Source: Aradus depressus
Lineage: Eukaryota > Arthropoda > Insecta > Hemiptera > Aradidae
NCBI GenBank assembly: GCA_963662175.1
Contig: OY759224.1
Coordinates: forward strand, 35,349,489-35,413,488
DNA length: 64,000 nt
Reading direction: 5' to 3'
The translations under genes were made by a program, and so were the position numbers. Below are positions 22,441-35,599 of this stretch, one piece after another. Under the pieces are notes generated by a model, which was given only the letters and a program-made list of their open reading frames with translations, was not told where the DNA came from and ran no database searches. Position 1 is the stretch's first letter, and each line of letters begins with the position of its first letter.

Positions 22441-23044
22441 TTTCAAAGTAAGCGAGTTGGTTAGAAGGACACCACGGCTGGCAAATGTCGGCTCTCTCAG
22501 TTATGTACAAAACAAACAACAAAAGTAAACAATAACTATACAGTTATAGTTACTGATTACTTTCAAAGTAAGCGAGTTGGTTAGAAGGACACCACGGCTG
22601 GCAAATGTCGGCTCTCTCAGTTATGTACAAAACAAACAACAAAAGTAAACAATAACTATACAGTTATAGTTACTGATTACTTTCAAAGTAAGCGAGTTGG
22701 TTAGAAGGACACCACGGCTGGCAAATGTCGGCTCTCTCAGTTATGTACAAAACAAACAACAAAAGTAAACAATAACTATACAGTTATAGTTACTGATTAC
22801 TTTCAAAGTAAGCGAGTTGGTTAGAAGGACACCACGGCTGGCAAATGTCGGCTCTCTCAGTTATGTACAAAACAAACAACAAAAGTAAACAATAACTATA
22901 CAGTTATAGTTACTGATTACTTTCAAAGTAAGCGAGTTGGTTAGAAGGACACCACGGCTGGCAAATGTCGGCTCTCTCAGTTATGTACAAAACAAACAAC
23001 AAAAGTAAACAATAACTATACAGTTATAGTTACTGATTACTTTC
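22441..23044. repeat. 5 x 120-bp identical satellite units
   Basis: Five copies starting at 22441, 22561, 22681, 22801 and 22921 are identical by reading, and the array ends with the first four bases of a sixth. Each unit holds a small hairpin AACTATA-CAGT-TATAGTT. No coding frame is conserved. Perfect identity means very recent expansion or gene conversion, or an assembly artefact. Confidence 0.98.
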
Positions 23045-23540
23045 GTTAAAACAAGAGTAAATAATATGATATTGTTGAGTTGAGTAAGTTATCGGATGGA
23101 ACTATGACATTACCATTTAATGAATAAATATTTATTATTTTCTTTTAAACAAATGGCAGAGAAATATTTTCTTTCTTATTATTTTATTTATTTTTTTTTC
23201 GCAATTTACAAGATGTTAAAAGGTTGAAAACAGCTGACTATCTCGTGTTGTACTGATGTGGGGAGGTTGGGAAGGTAGTGCTCCCCCCCCCTGTGTTTGA
23301 TGACATCATGAAGCCCTCAAACGCCCCTTCCTCCCCCCTCACACACAATAACTCGGAGTTTTCAACATCTTGTGTGGTTGTTATAAATTTTAATAGCAAC
23401 TAGTCACTGTTTAAATCCTCTAGAAAGAATCTCCGAAATAAATAGTTCAATTCGAGTATAAAAGTAAGCAAATACATTTGATTTCTCAAAATTACAACAT
23501 ATTTCTGTATTTTATTTTATTACATATATCAACCCGACCG

Positions 23541-23733
23541 GGGGCCATGGTGGCCTTGCGGGCTAAAGCGTAGGCCTTTCGTCGCATGGTCTCACCATGG
23601 TTTGCGGGTTCGAATCCCATCCGGGAGTAAGTTTTATTTCGTAGATAGAACTCCCTTCCTGGGCCATGGATGTCGTAAATAATTAGATAACACAGTGGAC
23701 ATGGTTAATAAGGTCAAAAAAAAAAAAAAAAAA
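23541..23733 (+). mobile_element. SINE2 copy with poly-A tail
   Basis: A tRNA-like head: gccatggtggccttgcgggc (Ser/Leu-type A box region) and B-box GGTTCGAATCC at 23609, then a short body ending in about 18 A. It appears inserted at the 5' edge of a SINE1 copy, with accgacc-type flanks on both sides. Confidence 0.88.
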
Positions 23734-24010
23734 CCGACCACCGAGACCCTTAGTTTATTTTATCTGGGAGGTAAAATAAACTTAAGCACGCCGTCCTTCG
23801 GATGGGACGTTAAGCGATGGTGCCGAGCCTGTACGGTGTCAGATACTCGTTAAAGATCCCTGCCCTAGGTGAATGAAAATTTAGGGTAGGCAAAATTTAG
23901 GACTCCCACAGTAGAGTCGGGCTCATGTCTACCAGAGTGACTTAAGAGCGCTCTGGTAGTAGGCGATATGACCTCGTAGTTAAAGCATGGGCATGAGTCA
24001 TAACTAACAA
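23734..24010 (+). mobile_element. SINE1 copy, 5'-truncated
   Basis: The body starts at a degraded ccgaccaccgagacccttag, directly behind the SINE2 poly-A, and ends gagtcataactaac. Nested pair with the SINE2 copy. Confidence 0.88.
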
Positions 24011-24903
24011 TCAAATTTTTTTTATTTACAGAAATTAAGGTTACAAAGAATATTTCCTCTTATTCAATCAGATGTTTTTTACTATTTCATAACTTCCGCG
24101 AAATATAGTTAATTCAAAAATTTAACATATCGCGAAAAATTTATTTGAATTCTACGTTATAACAAAATTTCAAAAACGTGAGATTTGCATTTTTTTGGCA
24201 TGAAATAGTCGAGATGTATGTTGTAAACTGTGAAAAGTGGGTCACCTGTTAGCTGATTGGTGGTGATTGTTCCCTGCCCTGGAGAGCAGAGCCAGACAAC
24301 TGGAGGCTAGATGCAGAACGCAGCACCGGCCCTCTTCCAGGAACTCATCCTCCAGCCTTATACATACGTCCCACTTAACTGCTTAGCCTCACTTTTACAA
24401 CTTGGTTAAATTTTCCTGTTGTCAACCACTCACAAAACTATAATTTTTTTGAACGAAAATATATTGTATAAGATAGATTAAATGAAACTCCGTGTGGAAG
24501 GCTCAGTGAGTGGAGGGAATGTTTTGACAAAGGTAGCTCTCTGAGGGGAGAAGAACGTGGACTTGGCAGGTAAACTCATGCAGTCCAACTCCTTTCTTCC
24601 TCGCCACTGACACACTTACAATCTGTTATTGAAATCAATTTTTATATTCAGCCGAAAAGAGCCCACTCCACACCACCGGAAATTGCGTTTTATTCTATTA
24701 AAAAATAACTGCTTATTTAGCATTTGTTGACGAGAGACAGTTGAACACAAAAGAATCACACAAATGAATGGAATCGAAAAAAGTGATTAGTCTTCAATTA
24801 CAATAAAATAATAATAGATCAAATCTCAGCAGAATTAAATAATTTTAAAAAGTAGAGTAGAGTAAAGTTTCATTGAGAGAAAAAAAAATCGTAATAATTT
24901 GTT

Positions 24904-25015
24904 GGGGCTCCAATGGGTATAGTGATTAGCGTTGCTGACTAATAAGCACACCAAGAGATCACTTTTTGTTGTGACCACCCTCGAATGTGTGGTGACAACT
25001 TGTAGAAAACCTGTC
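24904..25015 (+). repeat. possible tRNA-like fragment
   Basis: ggctccaatgggtatagtga followed by ttagcgttgctgacta resembles the 5' half of a tRNA (A-box GGTATAGTGATTAGC). I find no matching B-box or acceptor stem, so this is not a tRNA gene; it may be the head of another SINE. Confidence 0.25.
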
Positions 25016-25023
25016 AGATTATT

Positions 25024-25350
25024 GAGGGCACCGATAGCTCAGTGGTATGCGTGCTTGCCTTCTGAGCTCAAGGTTGTGGGTTCGAAACCCGGCCGAGGCC
25101 CTTACTTTATTTTGTCTGGGAGGTAAAATAAACTTAAGCACGCCGTCCTTTGGATGGGACGTTAAGCGATGGTCCCGAGCCTAAATGATGTCAGGTACTC
25201 GTTAAAGACCCCTACCCTGGTGAATAAAAATTTAGGACTCCCACAGTATAGTCGGGCTCATGTCAACCAGAGTGACGGAAGAGCGCTCTGGTAGTAGGCG
25301 ATATGACCTCGAAGTGAAAACCCGGGCATGAGTTATAATAACTAACTGGA
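25024..25350 (+). mobile_element. SINE1, full-length reference copy
   Basis: It starts gagggcaccgatagctcagt, with A-box TAGCTCAGTGGTATGCG and B-box GGTTCGAAACC at 25080, and the body runs to ataataactaactgga. The 8-bp agattatt at 25016-25023 and 25351-25358 is the target-site duplication, so the element is 327 bp. RNA polymerase III transcription is expected from the boxes. The head looks like a tRNA with GGGCACCGATAGCTCAG at its 5' end; the parental isotype is not certain. Confidence 0.93.
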
Positions 25351-25359
25351 AGATTATTT

Positions 25360-27707
25360 TTTTTAATTTTTATTATTATTACTTTGTTTTTCATCAACTT
25401 TCATTATAATGAGCCGAAGCAAACCACAATACATCAGGAAATAACAAATTAATGTTAGGCAAACGTGGCGCAAGAGCGTTGTGGCAACAGACAAGATTAC
25501 CTCATGGACAAAAACATTCTTAACCCCACGACAACCCAGAAGATGGATCAATGGCTCTTACAAAGCTTATTTCTACTGAAGAACGAACAAAATACCTTTG
25601 GGCAAACCTGCTAAAAGTCCTTCCCATCCTACACGTCATGATGATGTTCATGGTCAGAAAACACATTGATAATTGGAATAAGTAGGATAATCCCCCTTTA
25701 GATAAATATAAGGTTGGTAACATGAGGGATCTGTTAAATAAGTTGATTCGGCTCTCTGGAATTTGAACCCCAACTCCTTGGCATGATAACATGTTATATA
25801 AGAAAAAAATCATGGTCCTATCCATTTCAAGCAAAAAAAGGCAACTTTTGAGTCAAGCTTCGAAGAGAACAGCATTTTATTCGGTGTGAGCTTTATTTTT
25901 AGTTTATTAACTTATAAAAAATAAAAATAAAATAGTTTTATTGACATTCTTTTAGAACAAAAGCCTCTCCTTTTGGAGGTTTTGAGTCTACTGCTCTTTC
26001 AACAGAACTTTATTAACTTATAAACTAAAAATTAAACTCATCTCTTAGAAAATGTTGTCCCTTTCGTGATACCTTCTTATAAGTTTTTGCTCAAAAGTAG
26101 CAATTTTTCCGTGAAATGGATACAAAACCTTGATTTTTTCATAAAACACGATTCGTTTGAAGAGCCGCCTGTATCTGATGCATAAAACATAAAGTAGGCT
26201 CCTCTGTTGATAGTTCAGTTACATTAACTTTTTTCTCGCTTAGCAGAAGAAGCACTAGAAACATAATAGTTTTATAAGTTATGACCTCAAAGACATCGTT
26301 AATATCTTGGATTAGAGAAAAATCGTACCAAACACCAAGAACATTCCATAATAGGGAATTTTACACTTTTTAATATCATTAACTTTTGTTAAGTAATGTA
26401 ATAAAAATCTGTTAGTGGCAGCAGATAGTCACATGAGTCCTCTGATGTCCTTGCATCCCAGAAATAAATATTTAAAGTACCTATGTAGAAGTAAAAAGGA
26501 AAGAAGAACAAAAATAGGATCGTTGAAGGAGAATGAGACACAACGGGAGAGTAAACAACGTTTTTTTTCCGGCAACAAAATAAACAAAATAAAGAAAAAA
26601 AATCTATAAATGAAATGTAAATAAAAAATTGGAGGAATGGAACAGGAAGTGTTAGTGTGAAGTGCCGAGAGATTGGTGTTTGTTTACTGTTTTGTTTACC
26701 TGTCAACGGCTTCCTACTTTTCCTTAACTTTAAACAACGGCGTGTAAAAGTTAAGCTGAGCAGCGTGGATTCTCAAATAAGTCGGGCATTTCGCTGTTCG
26801 GGAAGTTTGCAGTTTTGTATTGAAAAGCATGGAATATTGTATCGTTAAAAATTGAGCAATGACTGTCTAGACAAGTCTAACTAGACTGAATAAAATGGTG
26901 TTTATTTTGAAATAACACTAATGGTGAAAATTGAGACAACTTTTCTTATCCGAAGTAAATTTATGGCCTACCTAATCAAAACTCTTTTCAAATAAAAGTT
27001 GTACAGAAGGCACATTATACGATATGAAATACTTTTTTTCTAAGGTCGGTACGTTTGGAAGATCCATGCCGGAAACCACACTAAAATGTCCTTTTTGTAA
27101 GTTTTTATACGAATTTTTTACCATTATCAAATGGTAATAATCATGACATAGCATATTTTTGAAACTCCAAAAAACAAATTAAGACTTATTCAATTCTACT
27201 TCAATTAATTAATTATGTATATTGATGACTATCAATTGGAGAATTGAAGTTAGTCTTTAAAATTTCGAGGGAATCGAAGATAAATAAAGATAAAAATTAG
27301 TTCCATCCGTGGAGGGAGGCGGGGACAAAGTGAGATAGGTCAGTTAAACACAGGTCAGCCATACAACGAACCTTCAGAGGCAAACCTTATTTGCTTACAT
27401 TTTTTATTGTTTAAATTATTGTTCATTATTACTTCTACATGTAAATGTCATAAATTATAATTATTTATTAGTAAAAGTAATATGCAAGTAAAACCAATTT
27501 TTTTCCAAACTTTTGCAAAAAAAAGAAGTTAAGTTTATTAATAATAATTACCTACTCTAAAACATGATTAGATTAAGATACATTGAAATGAATTATTGAC
27601 AAAAACAATTATTGACATATACGGTTCAACAAAAACATACAACATAATCGAATTCAGGCGTTTCAATCTAAAACAAACCGATAAAACAGAACCACAAAAC
27701 AATACAT
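25360..27707. other. intergenic, nothing recognised
   Basis: AT-rich sequence with scattered short open frames lacking recognisable domains. Confidence 0.6.
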
Positions 27708-27716
27708 ACTACTTAC

Positions 27717-28694
27717 TTTTTTTTTTTTTTTTTTTTGGTGGCCGATCTCCGGTGAAGGCCACGACACCATCGCCGAATCATCGGGAGAAAAAAGGGCCTA
27801 ACAATTTTATTATCAACTAAAACAATAATCCAGTAAAATTCATATCTGTTGCTGTGGTGAGCTAGGAGCGACCGCTGCCGGTCAGGCCTGCAGTCGTCCC
27901 CGGCGCAGGATCATAGTGCTTGCTTCTTTCTCCGCCAGAATAGCTTGGAGTTGAAATCTCCGTGACCTGGTAGTACCTGGGACCTCCAGTGGTCAGGCAG
28001 TACCCACGTACAGTCCAGACGTACCCGGATTTCCGGAAATATGCATAGGTCGTTCGCCCATCCGATGATCGTGACCACCGCTGTTGCCATTTCTCCACAA
28101 TCTATTCCTTGACTATGTCCCTGCAACGCTCCTGTCTGGACTGTCCGCGCATCTCATCCTCCAGGGCTAGACGTAAGGGCTCATCTATTTCTGCTCCTAA
28201 AGGCAAATTGCGTCTACAAAAGTACGAGGCGACAGCCCCGTCCAAGATCAAGTCTATGGGCGGAGCTCCTGCCAGCATCTGTAGCGCAGCCGTAGAGACA
28301 GTACGATGGACCTTTGTAACCCTTAAAAGGGCTGCTCTCTGAGCTTACACAAGGATCACGCGTCGCCACTTCGTGGGACGATGCCACCACCCAGTAGCGG
28401 CGTACCTTGCTACAGCCTCGAATACTCCAGTGTCCCCCACGTCGCGCGGGCTAGGCAGCTCAGAGCGTTGAAAGTGGCGGTTGTCCTTTCTTTAATGGCA
28501 ACAACGTGGGGCGTCCAAGATAAGTGACCGTTGCCGGGTTCTCAATGCGGCGTCCGTGGATTTTGATTACCAGGAGGTGTCGGGCGTCGGTTCTCCCTCT
28601 CATCAGCAAAGCCAAGGTTTTGCTAGGTGAGAGAGCCAGTTTGTTGGCGCAGCACCAGTTGTCTATATTGTCTATGGCGGATTGGGCGCAAAGG
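27717..28694 (-). pseudogene. 5'-truncated R1-like LINE, broken
   Basis: On the - strand it reads as the C-terminal part of an R1-type ORF2: IDNWCCANKLALSPSKTL, TVTYLG, HRTVSTAALQMLAGAPPIDL, KWQQRWSRSSDGRTTYAYF, and in another frame PDHWRSQVLPGHGDFNSKL. At least one stop (after DIVKE, near 28100) and frameshifts break it. The A tail is the T run at 27717-27736. actacttac at 27708-27716 and 28695-28703 is a 9-bp target-site duplication. Its 3' terminus matches the fragment at 7795-8047. Confidence 0.85.
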
Positions 28695-28703
28695 ACTACT
28701 TAC

Positions 28704-30108
28704 ATACGGTTTTTTTAGCAAACTTTACACAAATACAAACAAAACTCAGAAATCCGTCCGTAATCTTCACAACACTTACCACCTAACCCCCACCAAGGTT
28801 GAGGAGGTGGAACCGCCACTTATTGCTATAAACCTCGGTTTTACTGCCCAACCATCAAAATTGTCCATCAATTCCTTTTTATTTGTTTTAATATTTTTTT
28901 TTTTTCTTCTCCCTTTTGCATTATGCTCACACTTACAATGTCCTCATATTTAAGATATATTTTCGTCCCGAGGACCTACCACTGGGTGGCCTTCCTCTCA
29001 CATGCCACCATATCTATCTGCTTGCATATACGTCTTGTTGATTGTAAATTTAAACCCAGCAACAGTTGCATCCTTATAAATAAAATACAAAAAAAATTCT
29101 ATATACATTAATAAAAATTTTAAATATTAAATAAATTTACAAAAAAACAAATTATTTCTATTATCGTAATATGAAAATGAATGTAGTACCTACTTAAGGG
29201 TCAACTTCGTCAAAGATGGGTAACAACTGTTGGTATTTACCTAATTAGGTGCAGGCTGTTTCGCAAACCATCCACTTTTCTCTAAAATAATTAGTCAAAT
29301 CAAAAAAAGATATAAACCTTCTCCCTCAATTCTTTTATTGCGCATCTAGTGGTCTTGTAGTTTTGGAAATATTTAGGGTAAATTCCGGTTTTCCAACGGA
29401 ATATAAAACTAAGTAAATTGAATTTAGGCAGATTTTCACATAAAAGATATTTTCGAGCAGCCATTGTCTAGAGATAACACTATTTCGTTGAATTGGACCA
29501 ACAGTTTCATAGAAAGTTGACTGGTGCATCGATGAAGAAACACCCTGTATTTTATCGCAGAGAATCTTGTACACCTTGAGGACATTTATATGAGCTTTGC
29601 CCTGGCAAAATGCAGTGTTATATGGTATGAGCGATGGCCTAGTTAGAGAAGATGACACGCAGATCTGATCTAGAGATATGCAGTTTCGGGCTGTCTCAGC
29701 AATGTTGCATCACATCTCCCAGCTCGGCTGCAACCTTGCCATTGTCAAATTCCTGGATGCTGACCTGGTCGAGCCTCAGCCTCCGTCTTCCTGCTTAGCT
29801 GCATCCACCCATTCATCTCTCCTCCAGCGACCATTCCAAGCGCCTCTTTTCAATACCGAGATCTTCAGGCGCCTATTTTCAATATTAGCTTCCACCAAGT
29901 TGACCTACAATAAAAGCGAAAAGTTTATAAGCACTCAAAAAAATTGTTACCGTTAGATGAAACTTTTTCAATAAATGAACTTTTCAGTAAAGCAAAAAAG
30001 CTGGATGTATATTAGAATATGTTAAATTATTATTATTTTTTTTTTTTTAAGAAAACCATAAAACATTTATATGACACTTAACATTTTGGAAAAAATATAT
30101 ATATATAT
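28704..30108. other. intergenic, unrecognised ORFs
   Basis: A 107-codon - strand frame (29335-29658) and a 92-codon + frame (29678-29956) are open but show no domain I know. The DNA at 29690-29860 is GC-richer than its flanks and might be old transposon sequence. Confidence 0.5.
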
Positions 30109-30110
30109 AT

Positions 30111-30317
30111 TTTTTTTTTTTTTCTTTTGGCTTTATGTACGGTGAATATTAGCCATGTCAATGTGTTATATATAATTATTTAAGACATCCATGGCCCCAG
30201 GAGGGAGTTCTATCTACGAAAAAAACTCACTCCCGGACGGGATTCGAACCCGCAAGCCATGGTGAGACCATGCGACCAAAGCCCTACGCTCTAGCCCACA
30301 CGGCCACCATGGCCCCC
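30111..30317 (-). mobile_element. SINE2 copy
   Basis: The T run at 30111-30123 is the A tail. It reads back through gccatggatgtcttaaataa to the B-box (GGGATTCGAACCC on +) and the head ggccaccatggccccc. Confidence 0.9.
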
Positions 30318-30466
30318 ATACTTTTGTTACTGCTACCTTCTTCAGTCACGGTTTAACAAATACTAAATGTAAGTTCAATCCGTTTACAATCCAAACTGTC
30401 TCCTTTTTCCACTCCCACGTTTTTTCCTGTCATTTCTGTACAGATAAGTCTTAATAATATGGAAAA

Positions 30467-30785
30467 GGTTAGGTTAGGTTAGGTTTTATGACTCATGCCC
30501 GGGCTTTAACTACGAGGTCATATCGCCTACTACCAGAACGCTCTTTCGTTACTCTGGTGGACATGAGCCCGACTCTACTGTGGGAGTCCTAAATTTTGCC
30601 TACCCTAAATTTTTATTCATCTAGGGTAGGGGTCTTTAACGAGTACCTGACATCGTACAGGCTCGGGACCATCGCTTAACGTCCCATTCGAAGGACGGCG
30701 TGCTTAAGTTTATTTTACCTCCCAGATAAAATAAACTAAGGGCCTCGGTCGGGTTACGAACCCATGATCTTGAGCTCAGAAGTCA
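30467..30785 (-). mobile_element. SINE1 copy, telomere-like tail
   Basis: It begins aggttaggttaggtttta before gactcatgcccgggc, so the SINE 3' tail is (CCTAA)n. The body is well conserved, and the copy is truncated inside the tRNA head just after the B-box and gagctcagaagtca. Confidence 0.9.
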
Positions 30786-30789
30786 GAAG

Positions 30790-33620
30790 AATTAGAAGGA
30801 AACAACGCAACTTCAAAAATATAAAGTCAATAATTACTTTATAATTTGAATAGGCCAATGACGTCAGTCAGCTTTATGAGATTCCAAAATTATTTCAGTA
30901 TATAAGATTTGAAAAATACTTGATGTACCAAAACAGGGGATTAAATTATAATTATTAATTTAGGAGGTTGAATTATAATTATTAATTAATAATAATTAAT
31001 TACGAGGTCATTTTGCCTAATACTCAAAAAAGTTACGAAATAATAATATGTAATAGGTTATTGAAGATAAACCGACTTTTGGTGACTCCAGCATCCACGG
31101 AACTTGGAAAATATTTAAAACATCTCGAATTGAAATCTTAATAATAACAGAAACATTTTGAAATAATATGTGCTGATTAAAATACAACTATATGTGCATA
31201 TATGAGATACATCAAAGATGACAATGATGAAAATAAGAATAAAAATAAAAATACATTTTTCATTGACTGAACTTGCATTTAGTATTTGTTAAGACATGGC
31301 TGATGATGGTAGCAACAACGAAAGTATTCCCATATATTTTGTAAAATAGATAATATTGTTAAAAAACGTTTATTCTCCAAAAATCTCTAACAATAAGTCA
31401 ACTCGTTAACCTATTTATTTTTTATATACTTATGTAACAAGGCCGTTTGATCAAGGTCATTGATCCCATCATTGAATATGTACTAGAAAATAGATTATTG
31501 CAGCTAAAAGTGATACATGAACATGCGCAGAAGCTGGATTATTGAAAACTGATCCACAATTGAGGAGATATAGCGCGTCTAAATTTCTTTATTTGTAACC
31601 ATCTCAAACCTAACTATACGAAATCTCGGAAGTGTGGCTATGAAGAATGCTGTAATTTGCTGGGAAGTCATGATCGTATGGGCCAGTCCTCGTGATTTTT
31701 TTTTCCACATGATTACACTATTTCACTCTTCTCTTCGTCAGTTAGGGGTGTCTTTTGGTGCAGAAGTCCCTGATGTTGATCGTCCCCCGGAGTCATGTGG
31801 GTCAAGTAACTTCAATTGTTAGTTATTCTATCATTGTCAAGTTCCAAATCTTAAAAAGTAATAAAAATGGAACAATTGTCTTTAGCGTCGGTTGTCTGTC
31901 TCATAACTTTGAAACCGTTTGGTATAGACATTTGAAATTTTGACCAGAGATGAGAATCAGCAGACATTGCTAAAGTGAAATTTAAAAAGGTGAGAAAACA
32001 AAAAAGGTTTTGGGAGTTGGAATGTAAATTGTTTTTAAATATAATTTATTATGGGGGTCAAATGGAAGTTGGTAACGTACTGATTCTAGACATATATATT
32101 TTTGCTTCACCGAGTTTTGAGAAAAAATGCCTCTTTTTTGTAAAACTGCTATTATTTTGAATTGCTATTATTTTAATAGCTATATTTAAAATTGCTATTA
32201 AATATTTTGAAAAATTCATGGGTGTTTAATAAAATAACACTGTTTATGACTATAAAAAAATTAGAGAAAAACTATTTTGATACAGACTTTATTTTTCCAA
32301 AAATTAATTTCGTTGTTCTAGCAAATATATAACATGGGAAAAATTGAGAGTGTTCGGAACCCTTGTCATAAGCAGACCGGTTTCATCTTAAAACAATTAA
32401 GTTGAGCTGTGACAGCCATTATAGCAAAATCCTAAATGGCTGCCCCGAGACATTACATCGATTTAATTGGCTAATAATAGAGCAGCCGGGACCTCATGCG
32501 AAGTCACTTCTCCTCGGACGCAATGTAAAGTCAGCCAAAACTTCATTAACAGGTAGGTGGCCCGCGGGATTTGTGAAACTCAGTTGCTAGGAGTGAATCT
32601 AGCAAGGAGGCAGTTAATGATAAAACAGTGAAAACTGGAGCAGGCCAAGACGGCGGAGGGGCGGGTGTTGTTTTGCTGGAGAATGAAACCATAACGCGAA
32701 TATATGAGTGAGTTGTGTGGGAGCAACGTGCGCGGCTATTGGGACCATCCCTCACACCACACATGTTTACAGATGTTTCTGTGCCATGTCATGACGTGTA
32801 TCTTTGCAGAGCCGCCCCCGTTACAATCTCACTTCTCCCTGGAAACACTGAATTAGTGATGGTATATTTTGGTCTCTAAGTGGAGCGGCTCATCTCCATC
32901 ACGGGACCCTCCTTAACCATATCCCACTCACTCACTCACAGCTGTTATTATTCCTGTCAGAGACACTTCATCAGGTCACTATATATATGCAAATATACTT
33001 GAGCTGCCAGTATTAGAGATATAGAGACTGACCCACCCCACTTCAGCATCATATCTATTTGGAAGAGCAACAGAAGACATTTATAAACAAATTCGCTAGT
33101 AAAACAGAAAAAAAAATAGTCCGGAAATGGATCCTTTTTTACTTTTTCAGAAGTACAGAGTGATTGTTAGCTTGCGGGAAAAAGTTTAAGAGATGGTAGT
33201 ACTCCAGGGAAACAAAAAGCCCCGGTCCGATTCTCAACCATTCTAGAAATTTAATGACATTTTTTTTTCGCGTGAAACAACTTGATACCAAAATTAGGAT
33301 CTATAAATAGACACTTTATCGCTAGATCAAATCTATTGATACCATTCGATTCATTTGGAAACATGTCCTGCTAAGAAACATCTCTGAAGCTTTCAACATC
33401 ATCAAAATCGGGGGAAGAGTTCAAAATAAAAAAAAATAAATTTTTTTTGGAACTTTGATTACTTATTTATTATTTATAAAATTCAGACTCAATAGCTATC
33501 AAATTTTTGGGAAAGTTCTGTGATAAATAAGTTTAAAAACCATCAACTACAATGTGCAGTTAAGACTTTTACTGCAAAAAAAATGGGCTCCATTGAAAGG
33601 AAAACGGAGGACTCCTCTAA
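30790..33620. other. intergenic, little recognised
   Basis: AT-rich with no gene identified. At about 32945-32985 the - strand reads CTGATGA, a TGTC/GACA stem and GGAATAA, a weak relative of the snapback motif. Confidence 0.55.
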
Positions 33621-33626
33621 GTCGCC

Positions 33627-33742
33627 TAAGGGCCTCCTATCCAGAGCCATGGATGTCGTAAATAATAAGGTAAACCACCATTATAAGAGTCATGGCTGAT
33701 ATGCATCGTACATAAGGCAAAAAAAAAAAAAAAAAAAAAAAA
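33627..33742 (+). mobile_element. SINE2 3' half
   Basis: agccatggatgtcgtaaata, catggctgatatgcatcgta and cataaggc lead into a tail of about 23 A. The tRNA head is absent. Confidence 0.8.
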
Positions 33743-34807
33743 TGTTTGAAGTTATTTAGTCAATTATTAACGTTAAACGTTGCTCTCCGGTTACCAGAGG
33801 TCTTTAATTGTCGCCATTGAAACTCTGCCATGTGATAACGTCCAATTTCTCTATAACCTTTTCATCGTTTTCTTGTGAATACCGACTTTTGTATGAACAA
33901 AGTGGTACCTGTGATTCATTTTGCAATGCTCGAAGCCAGCAGTTTCAAGTATGCTTGTGTAATATAAACGCCATGAATTATAATATATCAGGTTCTCTCT
34001 TTGATGTTATTTTTAATGGCTTCAGTTATTGTTTTGAGGTTTTGTCTTCGGTATATCACCGTCAATGTACTTGTCCAGCACAAATAAATCAATGAATTTA
34101 AATATAAATGTTCATGTCGATACATTCAGCAACAATTATTAGAGTTTTATGTTAAGCCCTCCCCCCTCTCTTCCCCATGGCTTTATTTGGAGCAAAATCA
34201 ATAAATGTCGTCCTTATAGGGTTTAGGATACACATATAGTTTAATTTTATTGTAACATTCTTTCTATGGAAGTTAACGTGTATAGAGACACACATGAGGA
34301 GGCCAGAAATCACGAAATTTCGGTGAAAAGTCAACATTGAATGTCTGACTGGTTACATGACTTACCCTATACATCGTAGAGCTGGGGAAGTTAGATCAAC
34401 CGACCGTCAATAGCCTTCTTTTGTATTTCATTCATAATAATAAACCACGGATCATATCCAAACACGAGAGGACTCTGTCCCTTTGAACTGAATAAGTTTT
34501 ATGTAACATTTGTTGTAAATCTGACACCAGCTGCGACAAACATTGAAAAAGTAACGAACAAACTTGCTGATTCAAAAGGAAGGAGCTAGTCTTGTTCGGT
34601 CAGTTACAGAGAAGTGTGATAAGGTGACACAATGTAGGCTTTCGTAGGTCCACTTTGACAATAACAACTGCAATAGAAAAAGCGATATTGTGCACCTATT
34701 GTAACTTAGAAGTATTATACCTCTCTTAGTATTTCTCCTAAACTACAATAATTTTAGTTTGGTTACCAAAAAATATTGTTACGAACTGGATCGGTTTCAT
34801 CAGTTAA
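33743..34807. other. intergenic, unrecognised ORF
   Basis: A 95-codon open frame (33808-34095, +) is cysteine-rich but has no domain I recognise and no splice context. I do not call it a gene. Confidence 0.5.
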
Positions 34808-35096
34808 TTAGTTAGTTATTGTGACTCATGCCCGGGCTTTGACCATAGTGAAAGCCCGGGCATAAGGTCATATCGCCTACCACCACAGCGTTTTTTCATC
34901 ACTCTAGTCGACATGAGCCCGACTCTACTGTGGGAGTCCTACATTTTGCATACTCAGGTTTATTCAACTAGGATAGGGCACTTTAAAGAGTACCTGACAT
35001 CAGGCTCGGGACCATCGCTTAACGTCCCATCAGAGGAACGGCGTGCTTAAGTTTTTTTTTACCTTCTAGATAAAATAAACTAAGGCTTCGGCCGGG
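34808..35096 (-). mobile_element. SINE1 copy with internal inversion
   Basis: Family body from gtgactcatgcccgggcttt to ggcttcggccggg. Near the 3' end the hexamers gcccgggc and gaaagcccgggcat form a small inverted duplication (34829-34866) not seen in other copies. Confidence 0.85.
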
Positions 35097-35595
35097 AGGA
35101 GTAGGTACTGATGGTCAGTAGGTACTGATGATCAGTAGGTACTGATGGTCAGTAGGTACTGATGATCAGCAGGTACTGATGGTCAGTAGGTACTGATGAT
35201 CAGTAGGTACTGATGGTCAGTAGGTACTGATGATCAGTAGGTACTGATGATCAGCAGGTACTGATGGTCAGTAGGTACTGATGATCAGTAGGTACTGATG
35301 ATCAGTAGGTACTGATGGTCAGTAGGTACTGATGATCAGCAGGTACTGATGATCAGTAGGTACTGATGATCAGCAGGTACTGATGATCAGCAGGTACTGA
35401 TGGTCAGTAGGTACTGATGATCAGTAGGTACTGATGATCAGCAGGTACTGATGGTCAGTAGGTACTGATGATCAGTAGGTACTGATGGTCAGTAGGTACT
35501 GATGGTCAGTAGGTACTGATGATCAGTAGGTACTGATGATCAGTAGGTACTGATGGTCAGTAGGTACTGATGATCAGTAGGTACTGATGATCAGT
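35097..35595. repeat. 17-bp minisatellite, about 29 units
   Basis: Units taggtactgatggtcag and taggtactgatgatcag (also gcaggt variants) alternate. The array begins immediately after the SINE1 copy and is therefore seated at its truncated 5' end. Confidence 0.97.
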
Positions 35596-35599
35596 TACG

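Noticed and set aside
22441..23044. CRISPR-like array of direct repeats
   Set aside because: The whole 120-bp unit repeats without unique spacers, in a eukaryotic genome; it is a tandem satellite. The same reasoning applies to 15747, 35097, 40436 and 54954.
25024..25100. tRNA gene
   Set aside because: A- and B-boxes are present, but no complete cloverleaf or acceptor stem; the sequence continues into the SINE body and is repeated through the window.
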